Notes: generated by a model from the sequence alone, not told the origin. Numbered from the stretch's first letter, positions 1-5,968 are shown. The stretch: DNA of 13,120 bases from Candidatus Pacearchaeota archaeon (GCA_016181905.1 JACOYM010000003.1:1-13120); one strand, 5' to 3'. Numbers and translations are program-made.

Positions 1-248
1 AAGCCCTGATTTATTACATTGTCATTCTGGTTTCTCTTGTATTCAATAACGACAGGAGAGCAATTTTTATCAATTCCTAAAGTATCAATTCTTCCACCAA
101 AAGAAGTGCTGTATTCTGTTGCCAAAAAATCAACATTCAAAATAGTTAAGAGATTTTGCTCAAAAAGTGTCTGGATATTTTTCTCTTTCTCCAAATCAAT
201 AGTGGATAATCTCTCAACATTTGAATTTTTTATCTTGAATAGTGCCAT
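1..248 (-). CDS. PD-(D/E)XK nuclease-like protein (DUF5655/NucS-related), C-terminus beyond window
   Basis: The reading frame is open from an ATG at 248-246 to the left edge, giving 82 residues, so the gene is partial. It begins MALFKIKNSN and contains GGRIDTLGID (residues 51-60) followed by VVIEYKR (66-72). D55, then E69-x-K71 on a hydrophobic strand, is the classic PD-(D/E)XK core. From memory, the N-terminal pattern and the following NDNVINQG resemble DUF5655/DUF91 proteins related to the archaeal nuclease NucS. The family placement is inferred; the D...ExK arrangement is seen directly. A palindromic TATA box at 271-280 is centred about 27 bases before the ATG, which supports this start on a leaderless transcript. 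The gene is divergent from the Hef-like helicase, so it may belong to the same DNA repair neighbourhood. It could also be an orphan restriction-like nuclease, because the specificity region lies outside the window. Confidence 0.75.
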   Translation of the reverse strand, partial: MALFKIKNSNVERLSTIDLEKEKNIQTLFEQNLLTILNVDFLATEYSTSFGGRIDTLGIDKNCSPVVIEYKRNQNDNVINQG

Positions 249-270
249 ATTATAAGTAAGACATTAACAT

Positions 271-280
271 ATTTATAAAT
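271..280 (-). promoter_or_regulatory. TATA box of the left-edge nuclease-like gene
   Basis: The palindrome ATTTATAAAT is centred at about 275.5, roughly 27 bases upstream of the ATG at 248. This is the usual archaeal spacing from TATA box to transcription start, so the transcript is probably leaderless. Confidence 0.55.
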
Positions 281-369
281 TATTCTTTTCCGTTTCGTCG
301 TCTGCCCCTCAACTTTTAGTTTTGCCCCGATGGGCTTTAGAATTTTTTGAGGTTTTTATCAACAATAAC

Positions 370-377
370 TATAAAAG
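370..377 (+). promoter_or_regulatory. TATA box of the Hef-like helicase gene
   Basis: TATAAAAG is centred 25-26 bases before the ATG at 399, and no Shine-Dalgarno sequence lies between. This matches a leaderless archaeal promoter. Confidence 0.55.
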
Positions 378-398
378 TATAAATCCTGTAAACATTTA

Positions 399-1376
399 AT
401 GGAAAACATAAACAAATTTCTTCAGGGCATCCAGCCCCGCGATTACCAAATACAAATATACCAGACATGCAGGGAGAAAAACTGCCTTGTTGTTCTGCCT
501 ACAGGAATTGGAAAGACGCTAGTGGCGCTGATGCTTGCCATTGACAGATTGACGAAATTCCCTAGCAATAAGGTTTTGTTTCTTGCTCCAACAAGGCCTC
601 TTGCAGAGCAGCACCTTAATTATTTCAAAAAGCATCTTCCAGAGCTGTTCGCAACAATGGAGCTTTTCACAGGCAAGGTTGATGCTGAAAAAAGAAAACA
701 GCTCTGGCAGAGCGCTGATATTGTGTTTTCAACCCCGCAATGCGTTTCCAATGACATCAAAAACAATCTTTATGATTTAAAAGGTGTAAGCTTGCTTGTT
801 GAAGATGAGTGCCATCGCTGCCTGAAGAATTATGCCTACACCTATGTTGCAGAGCAGTATCTCAAAAATGCTGAAAATGCAAGGGTTTTAGGCTTGACAG
901 CCTCGCCTGGTGCAGAAAAAAGCAAAATAAAAGAGATATGCAAAAACCTCGGCATAGAGGATGTGGAGATTCGCACAAGGGAAAGCGAGGATGTAAAGCA
1001 CTATCTGCAAAAGCTTGAGTTTGATGTCATCAAGGTTGATTTTCCAGAAGAGTTCAGCGAAATCCTGAAGCTGCTGAGAAAGATATATGACAAAAAAGTT
1101 GAGGAATTAAAAAACCGCAAGCTGCTCTTTGCCCCCGCCACAAAGAAAAACCTTCTTGAGCTTCAGCGCAGGATTATGACATCAATCACAAAGGGAAATA
1201 AAAATTTTAATATGCTTTCTGGAGCAAGTGCCTGCGCCCAGACAATAAAGCTGGGGCATGCCCTTGAACTTCTCCAGACACAGACACTCTCAAGCCTGCA
1301 AAATTATATGCAGGAGCTGTTCGACCAGGCTGCAAAAAAGAAAAGAAAACAGAGCACCCGAAGCTTGCAAAGCTAA
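399..1376 (+). CDS. hef: Hef/FANCM-family DNA helicase, N-terminal part (reading frame broken)
   Basis: This is the first RecA-like domain and insertion domain of a Hef/FANCM/Mph1-type superfamily 2 helicase, which remodels stalled forks and branched DNA. Visible motifs are Walker A PTGIGKT (residues 34-40), motif Ia APTRPLAEQH (63-72), DECH (136-139), and motif III TASPG (167-171). A helical, charged insertion follows (about 200-312). The frame stays homologous to about FDQAAKK (308-314), then ends in an unrelated 11-residue tail. The homologous sequence resumes in another frame with EHPKLAKLKEIV, encoded from 1352. Known Hef proteins, as I remember them, carry about 25 residues between these two blocks, so a short out-of-frame deletion is the simplest reading. 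A slippery A_AAA_AAG at 1334-1340 in the correct phase leaves programmed frameshifting possible. The start is supported by a TATA box 25 bases upstream. Confidence 0.85.
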   Translation: MENINKFLQGIQPRDYQIQIYQTCREKNCLVVLPTGIGKTLVALMLAIDRLTKFPSNKVLFLAPTRPLAEQHLNYFKKHLPELFATMELFTGKVDAEKRKQLWQSADIVFSTPQCVSNDIKNNLYDLKGVSLLVEDECHRCLKNYAYTYVAEQYLKNAENARVLGLTASPGAEKSKIKEICKNLGIEDVEIRTRESEDVKHYLQKLEFDVIKVDFPEEFSEILKLLRKIYDKKVEELKNRKLLFAPATKKNLLELQRRIMTSITKGNKNFNMLSGASACAQTIKLGHALELLQTQTLSSLQNYMQELFDQAAKKKRKQSTRSLQS

Positions 1377-1471
1377 AAGAGATTGTTGAGCAGGACATTA
1401 CAAAAAATTCAAATGCAAAGATTATTGTCTTCGCGCAATATCGGGATACATTAGTCAAAATATGCAAAACC

Positions 1472-1945
1472 ATGAATGAAATTCAGGGCGTTAGTGCAAA
1501 GGTTTTTGTCGGCCAGGCAAAAAGGGGCAAAACAGGAGAAGAAACCGGGCTTTCACAGAAAGAGCAGCAGGAGATGATAAAAGAATTTTCCATGGGAAAG
1601 ATAAATGTTTTATGCGCCTCTTCAATAGGCGAGGAAGGCCTGGACATCCCAGAGGTTAATGCTGTTGTCTTCTATGAGCCAATCCCATCTGCAATAAGAA
1701 AAATCCAGAGGGCAGGCAGAACAGCAAGGCTTGTTAAGGGAAAATTAATAATCCTTCTGACAAAAAAAACCCTTGATGAATCATACTACTGGGCTGCCTT
1801 TCACAAGGAAAAAAGAATGTATTCTGCAATAAAGGGCTTAAAGGAAGAAATGAAAGGGATAAATAATAATGAAAAGGATAATAAAGATGCTGTTACTGGA
1901 AATATTCTTGCTGAAAAAAAACAGAAAAAAATAAATGAGTTTTAA
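1472..1945 (+). CDS. hef: Hef/FANCM-family DNA helicase, C-terminal part
   Basis: This is the second RecA-like domain of the same helicase, in the -1 frame relative to the N-terminal part. The first in-frame ATG is at 1472, but homology begins upstream at about 1352 (EHPKLAKLKEIV, then motif IV IIVFAQYR), where there is no ATG, GTG or TTG. The fragment therefore cannot be a natural stand-alone gene and must be read through from upstream or be broken. Motifs seen are FVGQAK plus GLSQKEQQ, typical of Hef/FANCM (residues 12-33), motif V IGEEGLDIP (52-60), and motif VI QRAGRTAR (79-86). The C-terminus is a lysine- and asparagine-rich tail ending at a TAA. The ERCC4 nuclease domain fused here in euryarchaeal Hef is absent and is encoded separately at 2739-3422. 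The stop overlaps that of the convergent deaminase gene by four bases. Confidence 0.8.
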   Translation: MNEIQGVSAKVFVGQAKRGKTGEETGLSQKEQQEMIKEFSMGKINVLCASSIGEEGLDIPEVNAVVFYEPIPSAIRKIQRAGRTARLVKGKLIILLTKKTLDESYYWAAFHKEKRMYSAIKGLKEEMKGINNNEKDNKDAVTGNILAEKKQKKINEF

Positions 1946-2439
1946 TATCCTGCTTCATCCAATTCCTTAAAAGGATTTTCACTGGAAGATTTTACCCACT
2001 CCTTGACATCATGCTTGGCAATTCCATCCGTTGCAGCAACAATAACCTCCTCTAATTCTGAGTTAATTATAACCCTTCTGCACATCATGCAGGGCCTTCC
2101 TCCAACAATGCTTCTATCAGGATTTTCTCCATAAAGATACATCTTAGCGCCTTTCACAGGAATGCCATTCTTCGCAGCGTTTATTACAGCATTCATTTCA
2201 GCATGGACGCTTCTGCATTTTTCATAATTCTTCCCAGGCTCAATGTTCTTTTCTGTTCTATAGCATTTTTTCATGTCAATGCAATTCGGCGTGCCCCTTG
2301 GCGCCCCGCAATATCCATCGCTCAAATGGGTGTTATCCTTCACAATAACCGCCCCAAAATGCCTTCTCATACAGGTGGCTCTTTTAGATACCTCTTTCGC
2401 AATATTTAGCCAGTGTTCATCCCATGAAGGCCTTGCCAT
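1942..2439 (-). CDS. dCMP deaminase-like zinc-dependent cytidine/deoxycytidylate deaminase
   Basis: This is a 165-residue protein of the CMP/dCMP deaminase fold. It has the catalytic zinc site VHAE (H79, with E81 as proton shuttle) and PCMMC (C117, C120). Further family marks are RATCMRR (20-26), GAVIVKD (29-35), and a Cys-rich segment with C44, C53, C59 and C75, in the region that binds a second structural zinc in phage and eukaryotic dCMP deaminases. The expected reaction is dCMP to dUMP, feeding thymidylate synthesis; the substrate is inferred from the family. I chose the ATG at 2439, giving MARPSWDE, a typical family N-terminus. A TATA box is centred 25 bases before it; an alternative TTG lies three codons upstream. 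The gene sits on the opposite strand between the two halves of the Hef system, and its stop codon shares TTAA with the helicase stop. Confidence 0.85.
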   Translation of the reverse strand: MARPSWDEHWLNIAKEVSKRATCMRRHFGAVIVKDNTHLSDGYCGAPRGTPNCIDMKKCYRTEKNIEPGKNYEKCRSVHAEMNAVINAAKNGIPVKGAKMYLYGENPDRSIVGGRPCMMCRRVIINSELEEVIVAATDGIAKHDVKEWVKSSSENPFKELDEAGY

Positions 2440-2459
2440 CACAGGCAAAAAGAAAAAGG

Positions 2460-2468
2460 TTATAAAAA
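2460..2468 (-). promoter_or_regulatory. TATA box of the dCMP deaminase-like gene
   Basis: On the minus strand this reads TTTTTATAA. It is centred about 25 bases before the ATG at 2439, which favours that ATG over the TTG at 2448 and implies a leaderless transcript. Confidence 0.5.
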
Positions 2469-2524
2469 CATATGTCTACTCAAAAGCATGCTATCAAAAA
2501 TAATCATCAGTGTAAATTGTTAAA

Positions 2525-2746
2525 ATGGCAAAAATCATAGACAAAAAGATTATAAGCAAGAAAAAATTCTGCCCGCCCCATTATATCCCCCACAAACTCC
2601 CTCTTGGAAAAAAGATTATAGATGAGCCTTGCCATATTCACAAAAAAGTGCATAATATGATTCATCATAAATTCTTCTGCAAATGCTTAAAATGCAGCCA
2701 TTATAATTTCATGATTAAAGAGCTGGGAAAAGCAAAAAATGTTTGA
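2525..2746 (+). CDS. Small Cys/His-rich protein, putative metal binder
   Basis: This 73-residue protein is not assigned to a family. It is lysine-rich and dense in possible metal ligands: C16, H19, H23, C36, H37, H39, H43, H47, H48, C52, C54, C57 and H59. The C-x-C-x2-C-x-H cluster (52-59) after CPPHYIPH (16-23) suggests a zinc ribbon, zinc finger or another metal site. No signal peptide or membrane segment is seen. Its last eight bases overlap the start of the ERCC4 nuclease gene in another frame, so the two are probably co-transcribed and translationally coupled. A DNA-binding or nuclease-partner role is an inference from that coupling. The upstream promoter is weak: only an A-rich stretch around 2491-2503 lies at the expected distance. 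Confidence 0.7.
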   Translation: MAKIIDKKIISKKKFCPPHYIPHKLPLGKKIIDEPCHIHKKVHNMIHHKFFCKCLKCSHYNFMIKELGKAKNV

Positions 2747-3422
2747 AAATATATTTTCAAGGCGGAAAAACAGAGAAATTGAAACTGAAAAGCCTAAAAT
2801 CACAGCAGACAATCATGAAAAAAATTCCCTTGTTATATCCGAGCTTTCAAGCCTTAACATTGATGTTGAAATGCAGCATCTCCCGGTTGCAGATTTTCTT
2901 GTTAATGGCGTGGCAATTGAAAGAAAAACCATATCTGATTTCCTGTCAAGCATGATAAACAAGAGGCTTGCAAGGCAGCTTGAAGAGATAAAACAATACC
3001 CAAAATCGCTCTTGATTATAGAGGGCATAGATGAGCAGGAGCTTTACAATGACTGCAATCATGAAGGAATAAATGCAAATGCCATCCGCGGCTTTCTTCT
3101 TTCCATACTTCTTGGATTTCAAGTTCCAATTATTTTCACAAAAGATTATGCAGACACAGCAAGATTTATCTCCGTGCTTGCAAAAAAGGAAAAAAGGGAG
3201 CACACATCACTTAGGGCCCGAAAGAAAACCATGAATAAAAAAGAGCAGCTGCAGTATATTCTTGAGGGCTTTCCAGGCATAGGCCCGGCAACAGCAAAGA
3301 AACTGCTGAAAAAATTTGGCTGCATCAGAAACATAATCAATGCAAGCGAGGAGGAGCTTAAAAAAGGGATTGGAAAGAAAGCAGAGTTATTTTGCAAGAT
3401 AATTTCTGATAGGTATTGTTAA
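2739..3422 (+). CDS. ERCC4-type (XPF/Hef) structure-specific nuclease with helix-hairpin-helix domain
   Basis: This 227-residue protein has the two domains that form the C-terminal half of euryarchaeal Hef and the core of XPF. Such nucleases cut flap, fork and 3'-branched DNA, normally as dimers. The nuclease core is at about 21-150, with DNHEKNS (D24-S30) at the position of the family's DxRE, HLPVADFLV (47-55, D52 at the GDY position), and AIERKTISDF (59-68) with the signature E61-R62-K63-T64. The tandem HhH domain is at about 174-227, including GFPGIGPATAKKLLKKFG. The N-terminal 20 residues are a charged linker with no PCNA-binding motif. Active-site acids appear intact, so activity is expected. 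The gene overlaps the small Cys/His protein gene by eight bases. Its TAA shares TTAA with the convergent hypothetical gene. It probably works with the separately encoded Hef helicase. Confidence 0.9.
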   Translation: MFENIFSRRKNREIETEKPKITADNHEKNSLVISELSSLNIDVEMQHLPVADFLVNGVAIERKTISDFLSSMINKRLARQLEEIKQYPKSLLIIEGIDEQELYNDCNHEGINANAIRGFLLSILLGFQVPIIFTKDYADTARFISVLAKKEKREHTSLRARKKTMNKKEQLQYILEGFPGIGPATAKKLLKKFGCIRNIINASEEELKKGIGKKAELFCKIISDRYC

Positions 3423-3826
3423 TCCTTTTTTGAGCATATATGCTTGAAATATATTGCCATATCTGCCAGCTCCTCAAAATACTCCCTGCGCCCAACTGCC
3501 ATTTTGTCAATTCCCTCATTTATAAGTTTCACAATATCCTCCCTGTTAAAACAAATTGCTGTAGTATGCGGCCTTGAATCCTCAATCATCTCTTTTTTGC
3601 AAACAGCATTTATTGAAGGAAGAATAAGAAAGCCTATTCCTGAAAGAAAATTCCTGGCCATATACTCATTAAGCCCAGAATTCTTTAATTTATCTGCAAT
3701 CTCATTCTGCTCTTTTCCATATCTCCCTGCATTTTGAGCATACATGCTTGTCTCTGGCCCTTTATCACAAATAATGGACAATAAGTCAGAAATCAATTCA
3801 TTCAGTTTCTCTTTTTTATAGCCCAT
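3419..3826 (-). CDS. Conserved-looking hypothetical protein, mostly helical
   Basis: This 135-residue protein has no family that I recognise. It is soluble, mostly helical by composition, and has no signal peptide or transmembrane segment. It contains four cysteines (in SIICDKG, INAVCKKEM, TAICFNRE and KHICSKKD), too spread to form an obvious metal site, and a moderately hydrophobic central stretch (GIGFLILPSINAV). The ATG at 3826 is supported by an A/T-rich TATA box about 28 bases upstream. The stop overlaps that of the ERCC4 nuclease gene by four bases in convergent orientation. Nothing in the sequence ties it to the repair genes beyond position. Coding status rests on the promoter, the clean frame and the exact stop-to-stop packing. 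Confidence 0.65.
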   Translation of the reverse strand: MGYKKEKLNELISDLLSIICDKGPETSMYAQNAGRYGKEQNEIADKLKNSGLNEYMARNFLSGIGFLILPSINAVCKKEMIEDSRPHTTAICFNREDIVKLINEGIDKMAVGRREYFEELADMAIYFKHICSKKD

Positions 3827-3850
3827 TAAAATATCTTAAAATAATAAGGG

Positions 3851-3860
3851 TTTATAAAAA
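3851..3860 (-). promoter_or_regulatory. TATA box of the 135-residue hypothetical gene
   Basis: On the minus strand this reads TTTTTATAAA, centred about 28 bases before the ATG at 3826. It fits a leaderless or very short-leader transcript. Confidence 0.5.
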
Positions 3861-3899
3861 AATCTGAAGTCTGAAATATACATCAAAAGGGCAGTTTAC

Positions 3900-4442
3900 T
3901 TACGCTTCCTGCAGCCTGTATCTCTCTATATCTGTGTAAATCGGCCCTTTATCTGTCAGTTCTGATTTTTTCAGGGCAAACTCAAAAACATTAAATTCTA
4001 TCTTCTTTATTTTTACAGAAGAGAGATAATCCAAAAATTTTCTTTTATCTTTAACTTGCTTTACCCTTGCGATTGTTAAATGCGACATAAACCTGAACTC
4101 TGGATTAAACAGCCCTTTTAAGGTGCTGTCCACCTCTTTCTGCAGCCCGATTACATCTCCTTCCAGCTTAATCCATACAATTCTTACAAAATCCTCTGAA
4201 AAAACCCCTGCCTCGCCAAGCGCCGCCTTAAAACTCTTAAATCTAATCTCTCTTAGCCTTTTTTTAACTTCCCCTATACCTAATTCATCAATCTCTCCAA
4301 GAAATTTTAAAGTAAGATGAAGATTCTCCTTCTCTGTCAGCTTGCCTTCAAATAAGTTTTGCTTGCCCAAATCCTTTTGAATCCTTTCTGTCTCTGCCTT
4401 TGCCTCCTCAGAAAGCTCCAGAGCAATAAAACATCTTGTCAT
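3900..4442 (-). CDS. thpR: RNA 2',3'-cyclic phosphodiesterase (2'-5' RNA ligase / LigT family)
   Basis: This 180-residue protein is of normal family length. It has the two H-x-T motifs that define the 2H phosphoesterase superfamily: HLTLKFLGE (H42, T44) and SHLTIARV (H121, T123). The start MTRCFIALEL is typical of ThpR/LigT. These enzymes open 2',3'-cyclic phosphates on RNA ends to 2'-phosphates and in vitro ligate tRNA halves with 2'-5' bonds. The in vivo role in archaea, probably RNA end processing or repair, is unsettled. The ATG overlaps the TGA of the upstream half-MFS gene as ATGA, so translation is likely coupled and the gene is the last of a minus-strand unit. No missing catalytic residue is seen. 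Confidence 0.92.
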   Translation of the reverse strand: MTRCFIALELSEEAKAETERIQKDLGKQNLFEGKLTEKENLHLTLKFLGEIDELGIGEVKKRLREIRFKSFKAALGEAGVFSEDFVRIVWIKLEGDVIGLQKEVDSTLKGLFNPEFRFMSHLTIARVKQVKDKRKFLDYLSSVKIKKIEFNVFEFALKKSELTDKGPIYTDIERYRLQEA

Positions 4443-5053
4443 TTTTTATGGTTGTGATACCAGGGGATTACAAAGCCCTCAATCTTTTCAACATCTTTTA
4501 AATATTTCTTGCTTATGAAAAACAAAACAAGCAATCCAAAAAAAGAAATTCCTGAAACAATAAAAAATAGGTTTTTGAAGCCTATGTTTTGCGCAACAAC
4601 TGCCCCGATGTAAGCGGTTATGGCAGTCCCTATCCCAACCCCTGTGCTCCAAAGGCTCCATTCAAATCCTCTGTGCTTCCTGTCAAGGTGCATTGTAAAA
4701 AGGGAAATCCAGGAGGGATAAGCCATTGCAGCCCCCAATGCATATGCTGCCTGCGCTATGAAAATAAATTTAATATTCTGCGAGAATGCATAAAACAGCG
4801 GGATTAAAACAATTACAAATGTTCCAGCAAGCAAAAAGCCAAGCTTGTCTCTTTTTTTGTCTAAATACATGGATAAAGGCAATTGTGTGACAGACTTTAT
4901 AATAAAAAATATAGCAGATGCTATGCCTGCAGCCACGATGCTCCCGCCCGTTATTCCCTCATTCAAAAAAATAGCAAATATTGGCGTGATTAAGCCAAAT
5001 GCTGAAAGTATCAGTATGTCAGATATTATAAGCAGCCAAATCACCTTGTTCAT
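4439..5053 (-). CDS. Half-size MFS-type membrane protein (six TM)
   Basis: This 204-residue integral membrane protein has six predicted TM helices at about 5-29, 36-63, 72-91, 94-117, 132-155 and 160-181. It resembles the N-terminal half of a major facilitator transporter. The loop between helices 2 and 3 (YLDKKRDKLGF) matches MFS motif A, and the loop after helix 4 contains DRKHRGFEW. Full MFS transporters have 12 helices; here the chain ends after helix 6 with a short soluble tail, and no second half follows, because the next gene is thpR. It may work as a dimer of halves; the substrate is unknown. The ATG at 5053 has a TATA box centred 25-26 bases upstream. The gene lies 35 bases after the ureohydrolase gene and overlaps thpR by four bases. 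Confidence 0.8.
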   Translation of the reverse strand: MNKVIWLLIISDILILSAFGLITPIFAIFLNEGITGGSIVAAGIASAIFFIIKSVTQLPLSMYLDKKRDKLGFLLAGTFVIVLIPLFYAFSQNIKFIFIAQAAYALGAAMAYPSWISLFTMHLDRKHRGFEWSLWSTGVGIGTAITAYIGAVVAQNIGFKNLFFIVSGISFFGLLVLFFISKKYLKDVEKIEGFVIPWYHNHKK

Positions 5054-5073
5054 AAATGTAAGATAGAAAAAAG

Positions 5074-5083
5074 ATATTTAAAT
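5074..5083 (-). promoter_or_regulatory. TATA box of the half-MFS gene
   Basis: The element ATATTTAAAT (plus-strand reading) is centred 25-26 bases before the ATG at 5053. The same element with five flanking bases recurs before the ureohydrolase gene, so thpR and the half-MFS gene may be transcribed independently of it. Confidence 0.55.
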
Positions 5084-5088
5084 CTTGC

Positions 5089-5895
5089 TTATATCATCTC
5101 AGCAAGAATTCTTGCCCCGAGCTTTGTTGTCATACCCTCATGCTTCTTGTCTTTCTCAATGTCTATTTCAACAATATCAACTGCCTTTAAATTTTTCATC
5201 ATCGCAATCCTCTGCATAATGTAAATAAGCTGCCTGCTGGTTAATCCTGCAGGCTCTGGATGGTTTGTTGCAGGAGCAAATGCCGGGTCTATGACATCTA
5301 TGTCAAGCGAGGCATATAATTGTTTGCCAGAAGCAAACTCCATTATAGCGTCTGTCATCTCAGAAAGATTTTCATTCAGCTGGTTTATTGATATCTGCCT
5401 TATTTTATTCTTGCTTAAAAAAACAAGCTCGTCCTGCCATGAATTCCTTGCGCCGACAAGCAGGATATTTTTAGCAGGAAAGCCTCCTTCAACAATTGCC
5501 CTCAGCCACTCCTCATGTGTTGGCTCTTTCATTGCAGGCATGCAGTCAGGATGCGCGTCAAAAACAATAAGGCATGGCTCTTTTTCATTATCTTTGCAAT
5601 GCTCAAGAAATGCCTTGGCAATGCTGTAAGATACAGAGTGGTCTCCTCCAAGAAAGATTATCTTGTCCTGCTTTTCAAGCTCTTCCAAAGAATTTTCATA
5701 AATCAGCTTGTCCTGCTCTTCAACATTGCCATTATCAACATGAATCTCCTCAAGTTCAAGCAGTTTTTTGTCTATAGGCCTGCCTTTTTCGCTTGTATAA
5801 ATCTCATCAAGCTTTTTAATTATAGCATTGCCTGCATTCCTGCATCCTGCTGTCTTGCCCAGCCCATTTATGCCAGGCACTTTTATAACTTGCAT
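5089..5895 (-). CDS. Ureohydrolase-family enzyme (arginase/agmatinase type)
   Basis: This 268-residue protein carries all six manganese ligands of the arginase/agmatinase fold: GGDHS (H86), DAHPD (D113, H115, D117), and SLDIDVIDP (D198, D200). The second-shell H127 (PTHEEW) and E243 (DIVEID) are also present. These enzymes hydrolyse guanidino compounds such as arginine or agmatine to urea and an amine. The exact substrate cannot be read from the sequence; agmatine (polyamine route) or arginine are the main candidates. The loop after the last aspartates reads APATNHPEPAG where the common consensus is APGTGxPxPGG, a departure that may affect specificity. The ATG at 5895 is preferred to a TTG three codons earlier, and a TATA box lies 22-23 bases upstream. 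It is the first gene of a minus-strand series with a half-MFS protein and thpR. Confidence 0.88.
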   Translation of the reverse strand: MQVIKVPGINGLGKTAGCRNAGNAIIKKLDEIYTSEKGRPIDKKLLELEEIHVDNGNVEEQDKLIYENSLEELEKQDKIIFLGGDHSVSYSIAKAFLEHCKDNEKEPCLIVFDAHPDCMPAMKEPTHEEWLRAIVEGGFPAKNILLVGARNSWQDELVFLSKNKIRQISINQLNENLSEMTDAIMEFASGKQLYASLDIDVIDPAFAPATNHPEPAGLTSRQLIYIMQRIAMMKNLKAVDIVEIDIEKDKKHEGMTTKLGARILAEMI

Positions 5896-5912
5896 AAAGC
5901 ACAAATAAAAAG

Positions 5913-5922
5913 ATATTTAAAT
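5913..5922. promoter_or_regulatory. Near-palindromic TATA box, possibly shared by divergent genes
   Basis: ATATTTAAAT lies 22-23 bases before the ureohydrolase ATG on the minus strand. Because TATTTAAATA (5914-5923) reads the same on both strands, it could also set a plus-strand start near 5943, giving the 55-residue gene a leader of about 26 bases that includes its Shine-Dalgarno. The second use is an inference. Confidence 0.45.
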
Positions 5923-5958
5923 ACCCTTTCCCTTGAATTCTCAACAATAAATATAAAA

Positions 5959-5964
5959 GGAGGT
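5959..5964 (+). promoter_or_regulatory. Strong Shine-Dalgarno of the 55-residue membrane protein
   Basis: GGAGGT is placed four bases before the ATG at 5969. It decides the start of a gene too short for most gene finders. Most other transcription units here begin without a leader. Confidence 0.8.
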
Positions 5965-5968
5965 AAAA

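Noticed and set aside
19..255. Open frame on the plus strand at the left edge
   Set aside because: The minus strand of the same stretch encodes a recognisable PD-(D/E)XK core with its own TATA box. The plus frame is a shadow with no known features.
1334..1340. Programmed -1 frameshift as the firm explanation for the helicase
   Set aside because: The heptamer is right, but the downstream stem is weak, the AGGAG is further away than in dnaX, and homologous residues appear to be missing at the junction. It is kept only as a possibility.
2437..2448. TTG start for the deaminase three codons upstream of the ATG
   Set aside because: The ATG gives the typical family N-terminus and sits at the correct distance from the TATA box.
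5893..5904. TTG start for the ureohydrolase three codons upstream of the ATG
   Set aside because: It would lie only about 14 bases from the TATA centre, and the ATG gives the expected start of the protein.
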